Origin: DAOUJI01 sp965197415
GTDB taxonomy: Bacteria; Chloroflexota; Dehalococcoidia; Lucifugimonadales; JAGWBF01
Reading direction: 5' to 3'
Length of the DNA: 64,000 bases
Assembly: GCA_965197415.1 (NCBI GenBank)
Contig: OZ240207.1
Span: 806,001 to 870,000 of the forward strand
Shown: positions 15,346-24,437 of the stretch, one piece after another
Layout: the number at the start of each line of letters is the position of its first letter
Numbering within the stretch: the stretch's first letter is position 1
Program-made: the position numbers and the translations under genes
Notes under the pieces: model-generated
What the model saw: the letters and a program-made list of their open reading frames with translations, nothing else
What the model was told of the DNA's origin: nothing
Database searches by the model: none

Positions 15346-17991
15346 TCATCCTTCATCTTCAGGGTCGGAAATTCCCTGGGCCTGGCGTTGCAAGCGGTAC
15401 AGGGCGTTTATGGCGGCCAGAGGAGTCATGGTCGAGACATCCATTTCTAGAAGCTCGTCCAGAACCGCCTGATTGGGGGCTTCTTCTCCGAACAAGGCCA
15501 TCTGGAACACCGGGTTTGCTGGCGGCCCCCTCCCGTGGCCCTGGTCCTGCCGCTCCAAGTCGCCTAGCTCCTCCCACGCCCGGTTCACCACCGATTGAGG
15601 CATTCCCGCGAGCCGGGCCACGTGGATGCCGTAGCTCTTGTCCGCTCTCCCCGGCTCGATGCGGTGGAGGAAAACAACCTGACCATCCTCCTCCGAAACG
15701 GCGACCGAGTAATTCTTCACCCTGGGCAGCGTCTCCGCCAACTCGGTCAATTCGTGGTAATGGGTTGCGAAAAGGGTCTTGCAGCCCAACCGCGGGTGGT
15801 TGTGGAGGTGCTCCACCACCGCCTTCGCAATGGACAGGCCATCGTAGGTCGAAGTCCCCCGGCCTATCTCGTCCAGAATCACCAAGGAACGGGGCGTGGC
15901 CTGGTTAAGGATGGCGGCGGTTTCCACCATTTCGACCATGAAGGTGGACTGGCCCGTGGAAAGGTCGTCCTGGAGGCCCAACCTGGTGAAGATACGGTCG
16001 ACCAGCCCGATGGAGGCCGAGTCCGCCGGCACAAAGCTGCCCATCTGTGCCATGAGGACTATGAGGGCCGCCTGACGTATGTAGGTGCTCTTTCCGGCCA
16101 TGTTGGGGCCGGTGATGATCATCACCTGGCTGTCTTCCGAAGACGTGTCCGTGTCGTTGCCGACGAAAGAGCCGGGCGGGAGCGTTCTTTCCACCACCGG
16201 ATGCCGCCCCGCCTTGATGGATATCCCCGCACCCTCGTTCAGCGTGGGTCTCACGTAGTCGTAGCGGACAGCCGCTTCTCCCAGGCTGTGAAACACGTCC
16301 AGGTGGGCTATGGCCTCACCCAGGGCGGCCACCACCCAGCTTTGTTCGCCTATCTGGGCGCACAACTGGCGGTAGAGCGCCTTCTCCAGTTCCTCGATTC
16401 TCTCTCTGGCTCCAAGGATGCGTGACTCGTACTCCTTCAGTTCGGGGGTGATGAAACGCTCCCCTCCCACCAGTGTCTGTCTGCGGGTATAGGTGTCGGG
16501 AGTCATCGCCAGGTTGGCGTTGGTCACTTCAATGTAATAGCCGAACACCCTGTTGTACCCGACCTTCAGGTTCTTTATACCAGTGGCTTCCCGCTCTTTA
16601 CGTTCCAGCCCGGCGATGTATTCCCTGGCGTTTCCCGACGCCTGCCGCAGCTCATCCAACTCCGGCGAGAAGCCTTCCCGAACCACTCCTCCGTCCCCAG
16701 GCTCGCCGACGGGGTCGTCTTTCACTGCGCGGCCTATCAGTTCCACGGCTTCTTCGCAGGGCTTCCTGACGCTCTCTAACCCGGCCAGCAGCCAGGTCAG
16801 TTCCCCGACGCCCGACAGCCCGTCGACCAGCTCCAACGAGGCCTTCAGACCGTTGGCCAAGCCCAGCAGCTCTCTGGGAACGGCGGTCCCAAGACGTACA
16901 CGACCCACGGTCCGCTCCAGGTCACCGATTCTGGAAAGGAGCGCCGAGGCCCTTTCCCGTTCCAGCATATTGTTGTGGAACCAGCCCACCGAGTCCTGCC
17001 GCTGTACCAACTGCTCCAGTTCCCGCAGCGGCTGGCCCATCCAGCGTCGGAGCAGCCTGCCGCCCATGGGCGTGCGGGTAAGGTCCAGGGTATTGTACAA
17101 CGACGCCTCGCTGTTTCCCCAACGGCCTCCCTGGAACAGTTCCAGATTCCGGCGGGTCTGGATGTCCAGGGTCATGTACGACGCGGTCGAGTAGACGCTG
17201 AGGGTGCGCAGCTCCTTGAGGGCGCCTTTCTGAGTCTGCGACAGATAGTCCACGACGGCCCCGGCGGCGCCCACGGCCAAGGGCAACCCATCACATCCAT
17301 AGGCCTCCAGGCTTGCCACGCTAAAGTGGTCCATGAGAGTCCGGCCTGCCGTTTCTTCTCTGAACACGTAAGCGGGCAGGGGCGTCAACGTACAGCCAGA
17401 GGTCCCTTCCAACTCAGTCCCCTCCGGCGCCAGCGCCTCCGCCGGATCCAGCCGGGAAAGCTCCAACCCAAGCTCGGCCACGGGAAGCTGGGTCGCGCAA
17501 AACTCACCCGTGGTGATGTCCACGTAGGCCAGTCCCACTTGGGGGCCGTCGGGCATAAGCGCCACCAGGTAGTTGTTGGCCTTCTGTTCCAGCAGAGACG
17601 GCTCCACGACCGTCCCAGGCGTCACCACACGCACCACGTCCCGCTCAACTATTCCCTTGGAAGCGGCGGGGTCGGAAAGTTGTTCGCAGATGGCCACCTT
17701 GTACCCGGCCTTTATCAGCCGGGCCAGGTAGGGTTCGAGCGAGTGGGCAGGCACTCCGGCCAGCGGGACGGGGCTGCCTTTGCCCATGCTGCGGGAGGTG
17801 AGGGCTATGTCCAGCGCCTGGGAAGCCGTGTGGGCGTCCTCGTCGAAGGTCTCGTAGAAGTCCCCCATCCGGAACAGGAGCAGCGCGTCGGGATAACGCT
17901 GCTTGATGCGCATGTATTGGCGCCGGACCGGCGTGAGCTTGTCTCTGCCCTTATTCTGTGAAGAGGGTTTGGCGGTGGACATCCCCGCCAT
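15346..17991 (-). CDS. mutS: DNA mismatch repair protein MutS
   Basis: An 881-residue MutS1. The mismatch-binding Phe-x-Glu is in FRMGDFYETF (about 40-49), the Walker A is GPNMAGKSTY, Walker B and signature are in LDEIGRGTSTYDGLSIAKAV, and the C-terminal helix-turn-helix region follows. Length matches the family (about 850-880). A second methionine at residue 4 (17982) is an alternative start. A TAAAAT hexamer lies immediately upstream of 17991, so transcription may begin very close to the start codon. It is first of the mutS, Spx/ArsC, HAD, mutL series. Confidence 0.97.
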   Translation of the reverse strand: MAGMSTAKPSSQNKGRDKLTPVRRQYMRIKQRYPDALLLFRMGDFYETFDEDAHTASQALDIALTSRSMGKGSPVPLAGVPAHSLEPYLARLIKAGYKVAICEQLSDPAASKGIVERDVVRVVTPGTVVEPSLLEQKANNYLVALMPDGPQVGLAYVDITTGEFCATQLPVAELGLELSRLDPAEALAPEGTELEGTSGCTLTPLPAYVFREETAGRTLMDHFSVASLEAYGCDGLPLAVGAAGAVVDYLSQTQKGALKELRTLSVYSTASYMTLDIQTRRNLELFQGGRWGNSEASLYNTLDLTRTPMGGRLLRRWMGQPLRELEQLVQRQDSVGWFHNNMLERERASALLSRIGDLERTVGRVRLGTAVPRELLGLANGLKASLELVDGLSGVGELTWLLAGLESVRKPCEEAVELIGRAVKDDPVGEPGDGGVVREGFSPELDELRQASGNAREYIAGLERKEREATGIKNLKVGYNRVFGYYIEVTNANLAMTPDTYTRRQTLVGGERFITPELKEYESRILGARERIEELEKALYRQLCAQIGEQSWVVAALGEAIAHLDVFHSLGEAAVRYDYVRPTLNEGAGISIKAGRHPVVERTLPPGSFVGNDTDTSSEDSQVMIITGPNMAGKSTYIRQAALIVLMAQMGSFVPADSASIGLVDRIFTRLGLQDDLSTGQSTFMVEMVETAAILNQATPRSLVILDEIGRGTSTYDGLSIAKAVVEHLHNHPRLGCKTLFATHYHELTELAETLPRVKNYSVAVSEEDGQVVFLHRIEPGRADKSYGIHVARLAGMPQSVVNRAWEELGDLERQDQGHGRGPPANPVFQMALFGEEAPNQAVLDELLEMDVSTMTPLAAINALYRLQRQAQGISDPEDEG

Positions 17992-18032
17992 TTTACCCTA
18001 GAGAGCCGTCCCCGAAAAACCAGGGGCCGGCA

Positions 18033-18209
18033 CTAGGCTGCAACGTTGGTCTTGAGGGTGACGTAGGCGACCATTTCGCCGGGTTCTACAACTACTTCTT
18101 CTAAGGAGACGGGAGGTGGAATCGGTTCGCCCTTCTCTTCCATCATCTCTACTACGTCAGCCAGAACGTCCTCTGCGTTCCGCAAGGCCTCATCAACTGT
18201 GGCGCCCAT
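18033..18209 (-). pseudogene. HicB-like antitoxin fragment
   Basis: A 58-codon frame with ATG at 18209 and AGGAGG upstream. The sequence MGATVDEALRNAEDVLADVV continues into EEKGEPIPPP, the helix and PxP segment typical of HicB-type antitoxins. In-frame similarity continues upstream of the ATG (NFGFDAVAGGA) for about 11 codons before a stop, so the N-terminal beta strands of the HicB fold are missing. It is probably a truncated remnant, although an internal start with a good ribosome-binding site could still give a short protein. No HicA toxin is visible beside it. Confidence 0.55.
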
Positions 18210-18249
18210 GGCTCCTCCTGCGACAGCGTCGAAGCCAAAGTTACGTCTA

Positions 18250-18466
18250 TTAGCTCAGGCCCACCTTAGACCTTGCAATGTCTCTAAGTCGGTCTGCATG
18301 GTTGTATATGTCGTGAAAGCTGTTTAACTTGGCTTTATTGATACCGATATATCCGATGATGGAGGCGGGGAGTGATCGGCCGGATAGAAACGACAGATTA
18401 GCTTTCTCTTGTTGCCGTCTATCTGCATCGACGCATAGTATTTGAGCGGTTTAATGCGCGTCGCTT
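18250..18466 (-). pseudogene. Frameshifted remnant resembling the C-terminus of a restriction-endonuclease-like protein
   Basis: Two adjacent frames on the minus strand join into one pattern: RIKPLKYYASMQIDGNKRKLI in one frame and, after a shift near 18360, GYIGINKAKLNSFHDIYNHA in another, ending at TAA 18252-18250. The combined pattern resembles the end of type I restriction-endonuclease-domain proteins (COG4748-like), from memory. No start or catalytic core remains. It sits between the HicB-like fragment and the PaREP1-like gene, suggesting a decayed mobile or defence island. Confidence 0.35.
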
Positions 18467-18843
18467 TCCATGCGTGTCAAAGACACCACGCGCCGGACGA
18501 AACGGTGAACCAGGGCGCGGTCCCGTTGGATGTCCTCGTCCTCCATGAAGTGGTGGTAAAAATTGGCGTGGAACTTGTCGGCCACGGAGAAATCCGACAC
18601 CAACAACGGCTCACCGTACTCATCGGCTAGCCGTTGTACAGCCGCCTTCCGTGCGTTGCTCTTTCCGAAATTCCAGTCCCGCTGCTTGCAAAAGGCCATA
18701 ACCGATTGCGAGGCCGCTCCCCAGAGTTTCTCCGAACCCTGCAACTCGTCGCCCGCCGCAAACTCCCTGTCCGAATGCTCCAGGAACAGCAGGGCCGTGC
18801 GTAGATGCTCGTCTATCGTCATTTCGCCCTCATTCTGGACCAT
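18451..18843 (-). CDS. PaREP1/HEPN-like protein
   Basis: A 130-residue all-helical protein. The pattern LQGSEKLWGAASQSVMAF, then a basic RDWNFGKSNARKAA and YHHFMEDEDIQRDR, resembles the PaREP1 family, a HEPN-like fold found in archaea and bacteria and often in accessory regions or toxin-antitoxin contexts. No canonical RxxxxH HEPN nuclease motif is obvious. The family assignment is from pattern memory. The gene stands alone, with decayed genes downstream and a 225-nt gene-free spacer upstream. Confidence 0.65.
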   Translation of the reverse strand: MVQNEGEMTIDEHLRTALLFLEHSDREFAAGDELQGSEKLWGAASQSVMAFCKQRDWNFGKSNARKAAVQRLADEYGEPLLVSDFSVADKFHANFYHHFMEDEDIQRDRALVHRFVRRVVSLTRMESDAH

Positions 18844-19068
18844 TAGATGCCTCTTGCTTTAAGACGCTGATTCCCCGCGCGGTCTTACTAACCCGCCTCA
18901 AAGAAACAAAAAATAGTATAGTCCGACAACAATATAGGCATCAATCGAGGACTTGTACACCTACGGCGCAGATGCCCGTGACAATTCCAAGGGTATCGAT
19001 TACGGCAAGTGTGACCGGCCTGGACAACGAAGACGGCTTGTTCCTAATTGACTACCGTGAAACCGTCC

Positions 19069-19845
19069 CTACTGCTTCCAGTAGCGCTCTTCTTTGACCT
19101 TGAAGTCTTGGGGTTCCAGCTTCTCCCGGAGGTCTTCAATCATGCCGGGGTGGCCGCAGGCGTAGACCAAGGTCGACTCGGAGTCGAGGCCCATCTTTTC
19201 CACGTAGTCTTCAACTATGTTGTTCACCCTGCCGGCAACGCCCGACCACTGGGCGTTCTTCTCCTCGGCGGGCCTGCTTATGGTCGGTACGTATATCACC
19301 GTTTCAGGGTAGGCGACGGCCAGTTCCGTCATCTCCTCTTCGTAGGTGAACTCGTCCAAGTAGCTGGCGCCCTGGAGCACGTAGAACCTGTGCCCCTGAT
19401 CGCCCCTGTGCAGGTAGCTGCGAATCGTGCTGATGAAGGGTGCGATGCCCGTGACAGTGGCGACCATCAGATGGTTCGCGTAACGCTCGTCCATGGTGAA
19501 GATGCCCTTGGCGCGGGGTCGGATGCTCATCTGCTCGCCGACCCCAAGGTCCCACATGACCGGAGTCAGCACTCCGTCGGGCAAAGGCACCAGCTCAACG
19601 AATATTTCCAGCTCGTCCTCGTGGGGCGCCGACGCTATGGAATAGGCCCGCTCCACGCTTCCGTAGCCCAGGGTGCAGTACTGGCCCGGCTTGAAGGTGA
19701 AGTCCACTTCGGGCTTCAACTTGATGACCATTAGGTCTTCGGTTATGTCCCGCCGGTATACGATGCGGGCCTTGGGCAACTTGGCTATCACGTCCCGGAG
19801 CTTCCGGGTGCGTTCCAGGAGTCGGGTGTCTGCGGATTCCGTCAA
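19069..19845 (-). CDS. Ferredoxin/flavodoxin-NADP reductase-like flavoprotein
   Basis: A 258-residue two-domain FNR. The FAD-binding RxYS motif is RAYSIAS (about residue 84), the NADP-binding start is VTGIAPFIS (about 127-135), YACGHPGMIED lies near 230 and the C-terminal aromatic is in YWKQ, as in Fpr enzymes. It should exchange electrons between NAD(P)H and ferredoxin or flavodoxin. It is the last gene of a four-gene operon, 24 nt after the NuoG/FdhA-like subunit, which suggests it feeds or drains that complex. Confidence 0.88.
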   Translation of the reverse strand: MTESADTRLLERTRKLRDVIAKLPKARIVYRRDITEDLMVIKLKPEVDFTFKPGQYCTLGYGSVERAYSIASAPHEDELEIFVELVPLPDGVLTPVMWDLGVGEQMSIRPRAKGIFTMDERYANHLMVATVTGIAPFISTIRSYLHRGDQGHRFYVLQGASYLDEFTYEEEMTELAVAYPETVIYVPTISRPAEEKNAQWSGVAGRVNNIVEDYVEKMGLDSESTLVYACGHPGMIEDLREKLEPQDFKVKEERYWKQ

Positions 19846-19869
19846 ATCAAGTCCTCCATATTGGGAGCG

Positions 19870-22710
19870 TCACACGGCCTTTGAAACCGTTACTGGCTCA
19901 ATATTCAGTCCGGGCGCCGAAGCCATCGGGTCGGGCGAGTCGCTGGCATCCAACTCGACCGCCATCTGTCCGAACAGCCCGGTGATTGACACTACGCCTT
20001 TGTGTGTCGAGTCGGCGAGCGTGGCGACGCCTCGAATCGACTGGCTGCGGGTCTTCACTTCCACAGGGTCTCCCTCGGCTAAGCCCAGGCTTCCGGCGTC
20101 CTCGGGATGCAACGACACAAGCTCGTCACGGTTGATGGTGTTGAGTCGCCCCGTTACAACCTCCATCGGGCGGTCCGAATAGAGCACCCGCCCCGGCACT
20201 AGCAGAAAGGATTGATCACCGACGCCGTTCAGGGGCACGCCGCGGAATTCGGGAGCCGCGATGGTCGGTCTATTGTTTCCTGTGAAACCGTCTTCAAAGA
20301 GACGCTGGGTCCCTGAATGGTCAGGGCCGGTGCAAGGAATCTGCAGGCCCTTGTGTTCCTTCTCTGAATAGAGAACCTGGATGGGCAGAGGGTTGGATGG
20401 GTCGGGCCTGGCCACCAGCACGGCCTCACCTTCCAGGCGGCTGTGAGATACGCCTGCATAGTCGGGGACCAGCGTCGCTATCTCTTCCATTATCTCGGAT
20501 GCTTCTTGGAAGTCGAAACCCGATGCTCCCATCCTCTGGGCCAGCCCGCAGATAGTCTCCCATTCAGGCCGGGCCTGGCTGTTCTTGACCTTGTAGGCTG
20601 GTCGGATGTGCTGCACCCGCCGCTCCATACTGGTGAAAGTTCCGTGTTTCTCGGTGAAAGCCGCTCTTGGAAAGACTACGTGGGCCTTCTGGGCAGTCTC
20701 ACCTAGGAAATGGTCCTGTACTACCAGAAGTTCCAGGTTGTCCAGTCCGGTCATCAAGTCGGGGACTTCCCGCACCCCTCCCAGGGAAGCGGCTGAGTGG
20801 ACCAGCCCATCACCCACCACGAACATCGCTTTGAGGCTTGAGTGGAGGGCCGCGAAGACGCCTTCCAGGTCAAGCCCCTGCTCGATGGGCACCATTTCGC
20901 CCCACGCCTGCTCGAAGAAGTCCCTGTCGTTGTGGGAGTCGAGGCTCTTGTAACCCGGCAGGAATCCTGGCACAGAGCCCATGTCCCAGGCGCCTTGCTC
21001 GTTGGCCCCGCGCCTCATGGGATAGAGGCCGGTGTGCGGACGCCCCAGGTTTCCAGTCATCAACGGCAGGTTGGATAGGGCCTCGGTGCATTCCCTTCTA
21101 ATCTCGCGTGGGACGTTGTCCAAGCCGTAGACCACCGCCGACCGTCTCGATCCTGAGTAAAGACGGGCGGCCTGTTGAATGTCATCGACGGACACTCCCG
21201 TCTCTATAGCAACCGTGTCCAAGTCCAGCTTTGAGAGTTGGCTTGACAGGTCACCCAGGCCTCGGCAGTTCTCCTCCACCCATGCATTGTCCACCAACCC
21301 CAGGTCATAGATGGACTTGAGCAGCCCGCCCAGCAGAGTCAGCTCGCTCCCGGGGCGCGGACGCAGCCACAGGGCCGCGTAGCGGGTGAGCTCCACTTCT
21401 CGCGGGTCTATGACCACAAGCTGGGCGCCGGCTTGCACGGCTTTCTTGATGGGCACCGCGGCCACGTTCTGGTCTTCGGTGATGTTGGCGTTGAACACGA
21501 GGATGCACCGGGCTTCTTCCAGGTCCCAAATGGGATTGGTGGCGGCTCCATGGCCCAAGGCGTTTATGGGACCGTACACCAGCTCCGGGGCCGTGTCTGA
21601 GGTCTGGTCCACGTTGTTGGTGACCATCACCGAACGGGCGAACTTTTGGGCCAGATAGTGTTCCTCGTTACAGCTGTCCGGGGCGGTTAGAACGGCAAAC
21701 TGATCCCCTTTATACAGGGGAAGCCGCTCGGCCACATAGTCCAGGGCCTCTTCCCAGGTGGCCTTCTCCAGGACTCCGTCGCGGCGTATGAGAGGGGTGG
21801 TAAGCCGCTCTTTGTGGTTGACAAACTCCAGTCCAAACTTGCCCTTAAAGCAGGCCTGGCCTTTGTTGGCCGGGGAGTTCAATTCGGGTACGACCCTGAT
21901 CACTTTGTCGAATTTGTTGAGCTCCAGGTTGAGCTGGCATCCCACGGGACAATGAGGGCAGACAGTCTTCTCTACATTCTTAGCCTTCTCCCACTTGTGG
22001 TCGCTCTCCACCAAAGCCCCCACCGGGCACACGTCTATGCAAGCGCCACAGAACTCGCAGCCCGATTCCAGCAGCGACGTGCCTTGAGAGGTTCCCACCA
22101 GCGCTTTGCCGGACCTGTCGGTGAACGTGATTGCGTTGTCTCCGCGAAGTTCCTCACAAGCCCGGACGCACCTGCCGCAAACGATGCACAGATTGTAGTC
22201 ACGGTCATAGAAGGGGTCTCCTGTCTCTATGGGGAGGTTGCGGTACTGATAGGTCAGGGCCGATTCCAGGTCCATGTCCAAGAACCGGGTCGTGTCCTTC
22301 AGCTCGCAGCGTTCATTTTTGGGGCAGACGACACACCGGTCGTTCACCGAGACGTGGCGCAGGCAAATATCCTGGGGGCCGCAGAGATCGACGCGGTGGC
22401 AAGTGAGACATCCGTGGGGATGCTCAGAAATTAGCATTTCCATAATCGACCTGCGCAGCTCGTAGACCTCGTTGGTTGTGGTGCGGACGGACATGCCGTC
22501 CTGGACGGGCAGGGTGCAGGACGCAGGGTATCCGCGCCCGCCTTCCACCTCCACGACGCACATACGACATGCCGCGTAGGGCTTCATACCTGGGTGGTAG
22601 CAGAGGTACGGCACATACACCCCGGCGTCGATGGCCGCTTCCAGCACCATCTTTCCCGCCTTGGTCTTGTAGGACACCCCGTCTATGGTGATGTTGATTT
22701 CATCAGCCAT
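19870..22710 (-). CDS. NuoG/FdhA-like molybdopterin-fold subunit without formate dehydrogenase catalytic residues
   Basis: A 946-residue protein. Domains in order: N-terminal [2Fe-2S] ferredoxin (cysteines about 37-65), NuoG-type Cys/His cluster region (HPHGCLTCHRVDLC), a pair of [4Fe-4S] sites (CIVCGRCVRAC, CEFCGACIDVC), a MopB cluster site (CPHCPVGC) and a long MopB core with C-terminal MopB-binding domain. Aligned by eye to formate dehydrogenase, the catalytic Cys/Sec-His pair is replaced by Thr-Ala in SDTAPELVYG. It may therefore conduct electrons as NuoG does, or use another substrate. NuoF- and NuoE-like genes precede it. Confidence 0.85.
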   Translation of the reverse strand: MADEINITIDGVSYKTKAGKMVLEAAIDAGVYVPYLCYHPGMKPYAACRMCVVEVEGGRGYPASCTLPVQDGMSVRTTTNEVYELRRSIMEMLISEHPHGCLTCHRVDLCGPQDICLRHVSVNDRCVVCPKNERCELKDTTRFLDMDLESALTYQYRNLPIETGDPFYDRDYNLCIVCGRCVRACEELRGDNAITFTDRSGKALVGTSQGTSLLESGCEFCGACIDVCPVGALVESDHKWEKAKNVEKTVCPHCPVGCQLNLELNKFDKVIRVVPELNSPANKGQACFKGKFGLEFVNHKERLTTPLIRRDGVLEKATWEEALDYVAERLPLYKGDQFAVLTAPDSCNEEHYLAQKFARSVMVTNNVDQTSDTAPELVYGPINALGHGAATNPIWDLEEARCILVFNANITEDQNVAAVPIKKAVQAGAQLVVIDPREVELTRYAALWLRPRPGSELTLLGGLLKSIYDLGLVDNAWVEENCRGLGDLSSQLSKLDLDTVAIETGVSVDDIQQAARLYSGSRRSAVVYGLDNVPREIRRECTEALSNLPLMTGNLGRPHTGLYPMRRGANEQGAWDMGSVPGFLPGYKSLDSHNDRDFFEQAWGEMVPIEQGLDLEGVFAALHSSLKAMFVVGDGLVHSAASLGGVREVPDLMTGLDNLELLVVQDHFLGETAQKAHVVFPRAAFTEKHGTFTSMERRVQHIRPAYKVKNSQARPEWETICGLAQRMGASGFDFQEASEIMEEIATLVPDYAGVSHSRLEGEAVLVARPDPSNPLPIQVLYSEKEHKGLQIPCTGPDHSGTQRLFEDGFTGNNRPTIAAPEFRGVPLNGVGDQSFLLVPGRVLYSDRPMEVVTGRLNTINRDELVSLHPEDAGSLGLAEGDPVEVKTRSQSIRGVATLADSTHKGVVSITGLFGQMAVELDASDSPDPMASAPGLNIEPVTVSKAV

Positions 22711-22721
22711 TCACAGCACCT

Positions 22722-24431
22722 CTATCGTCTCGTACGCGCCGGTGAGAAGTTGTCTCCCGGGCATACGCCCGCTGGGCAGGTCTTGTCGATCATGTGAGCC
22801 TCGAACTCGTCTTTGAAATATTTCAGGGCTGAGGAAACCGGGTTAAACCCCAATTGTCCGTGACCACACAGGGACCCGGCCTGCATTTGCCGGCCTACCC
22901 GCTGCATCAGGTCAAGCTCCTCAGGGCCGCTCTCGAAACGGCAGATGCGTTCGAGCACTTCCAGCAGATGGGACATGCCCATCCGGCAGGGGAAACACTT
23001 GCCGCAGGACTCGTATTGACAGAAGGCAATCAGAGAGCGGGTGAGGTCCACAGCGCACGTGTCCTCGTCAGCCACGATGATTCCGCCGGATCCCAGGATG
23101 GCTCCGGCCTGGGACATGGCTTCGAAGTCCAATGGGATGTCCAGGCTGTCGCTGCCCAGGACGCCTCCCAGGGGGCCTCCCGTTTGCAATAACTTGAGCT
23201 TTTTGCCGTTGGGGACACCGCCGGCCATCTCGTTTATGACACTGTTCAGCGTTATTCCCAGGGGGACTTCCATCAGCCCTGGGTATTCAATGTTGCCCGA
23301 TAGGCAAAGCAGGGCCGTTCCCTTGCTTCGGTTTTGGCCGATTCCCGCAAACCATTCGCCGCCTTGGCGGATGATCTCTGGAACATATGACAGCGTCTTG
23401 ACGTTGTTGATGTTGGTGGGCTTGCCGAACAGCCCAACTTGAGCTGGGAACGGCGGCCTGTACCGGGGCATGGCACGGCTCCCCTCGATGGACTCCATCA
23501 GAGCGGTTTCCTCGCCTGCGACGTAAGAGTCCCCTGTCAGAGACACCTCGATATCGAACGAGAATCCCGATTCCAGTATGTTCTCTCCTAGAAAACCAGC
23601 CTCTCTCGCCTGGCGAATGGCTGCCCAAGTCCGTTCTATGGGGCCCTCGTGACCGTGTCGGATGAAGACGTATCCCTGGGTTGCGCCGGTAGCATAGCCC
23701 GCGATGACCATCCCTTCCAGCAGAGTATGCGGGTCACATTCCAGGATTCCCTTGTCGTTGAATGCTCCTGGGTCTCCCTCTTCGCAATTGCACAGGATAT
23801 ATTTAACCGCGCCGGCGGTCCTGGCCAAGAAGCTCCATTTGGTGGCTGTGGGGAAGGCGGCCCCGCCTCTTCCCCGGAGGCCCGACTTGTCCACTTCCTC
23901 GAGGGTTTCCTCGGGAGTCATCTGTGTGAGAGCCTTGTGCAAAGCCCCGTAGCCCCCGTTGGCGACGTACTGGTGTATGTCACATGGGTCGATGGTGCCG
24001 GCATTCCTCAGCGCGACTCGCATCTGACCTTTCATCATGGGAAGGTCCCAGAGGTGTTCGGCCCCTGCCAGCGCCTCTTCACCCAAATACCCCAACGCAA
24101 GTTCAGCAACGGGTTCCTGCCGAACAAGGTGGGAGTAAATGACAGCGGGCACTTTCGTACGATCCATCTTGCCGTAGAAGACCCTTGGCCCGCCGGGAAC
24201 CATGATGTCAATCAGCGGTTCCGCATAGCACATTCCTATGCATCCGACTTCGCTGACGTTGGCCGATAGGTCGTGGGTTTGTAGCTCAGTTCGGACGGCT
24301 TTAACGACTTCGTCGCTCCCTGCCGCCTTGCCACACAAACTGGACCCTATTCTTATCCATGGAACGTCGCCAGAGGACAAAGAGTCCCACCGTCGCTGGG
24401 ACTCCGCCTGGATTTCACTGAAAGAGGGCAT
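22722..24431 (-). CDS. NuoF/HymB-like NADH-binding flavoprotein subunit
   Basis: A 569-residue protein. The N-terminal thioredoxin-like [2Fe-2S] domain has cysteines in SSLCGKAAGS and VGCIGMC (about 33-68), as in HymB-type subunits. The NADH/FMN core contains GLRGRGGAAFPTATKW, followed by the SLBB region and the [4Fe-4S] site ESCGKCFPCRMG. It oxidises or reduces NAD(P)(H) with FMN. The extra N-terminal domain is usual for bifurcating hydrogenases and NAD-dependent formate dehydrogenases rather than for complex I NuoF. It lies 11 nt before the MopB gene. Confidence 0.92.
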   Translation of the reverse strand: MPSFSEIQAESQRRWDSLSSGDVPWIRIGSSLCGKAAGSDEVVKAVRTELQTHDLSANVSEVGCIGMCYAEPLIDIMVPGGPRVFYGKMDRTKVPAVIYSHLVRQEPVAELALGYLGEEALAGAEHLWDLPMMKGQMRVALRNAGTIDPCDIHQYVANGGYGALHKALTQMTPEETLEEVDKSGLRGRGGAAFPTATKWSFLARTAGAVKYILCNCEEGDPGAFNDKGILECDPHTLLEGMVIAGYATGATQGYVFIRHGHEGPIERTWAAIRQAREAGFLGENILESGFSFDIEVSLTGDSYVAGEETALMESIEGSRAMPRYRPPFPAQVGLFGKPTNINNVKTLSYVPEIIRQGGEWFAGIGQNRSKGTALLCLSGNIEYPGLMEVPLGITLNSVINEMAGGVPNGKKLKLLQTGGPLGGVLGSDSLDIPLDFEAMSQAGAILGSGGIIVADEDTCAVDLTRSLIAFCQYESCGKCFPCRMGMSHLLEVLERICRFESGPEELDLMQRVGRQMQAGSLCGHGQLGFNPVSSALKYFKDEFEAHMIDKTCPAGVCPGDNFSPARTRR

Positions 24432-24437
24432 CAGTCT

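Noticed and set aside
19870..22710. Calling the MopB gene formate dehydrogenase
   Set aside because: The domain order fits, but the catalytic Cys/Sec and His are replaced, so the name would claim an unsupported activity.
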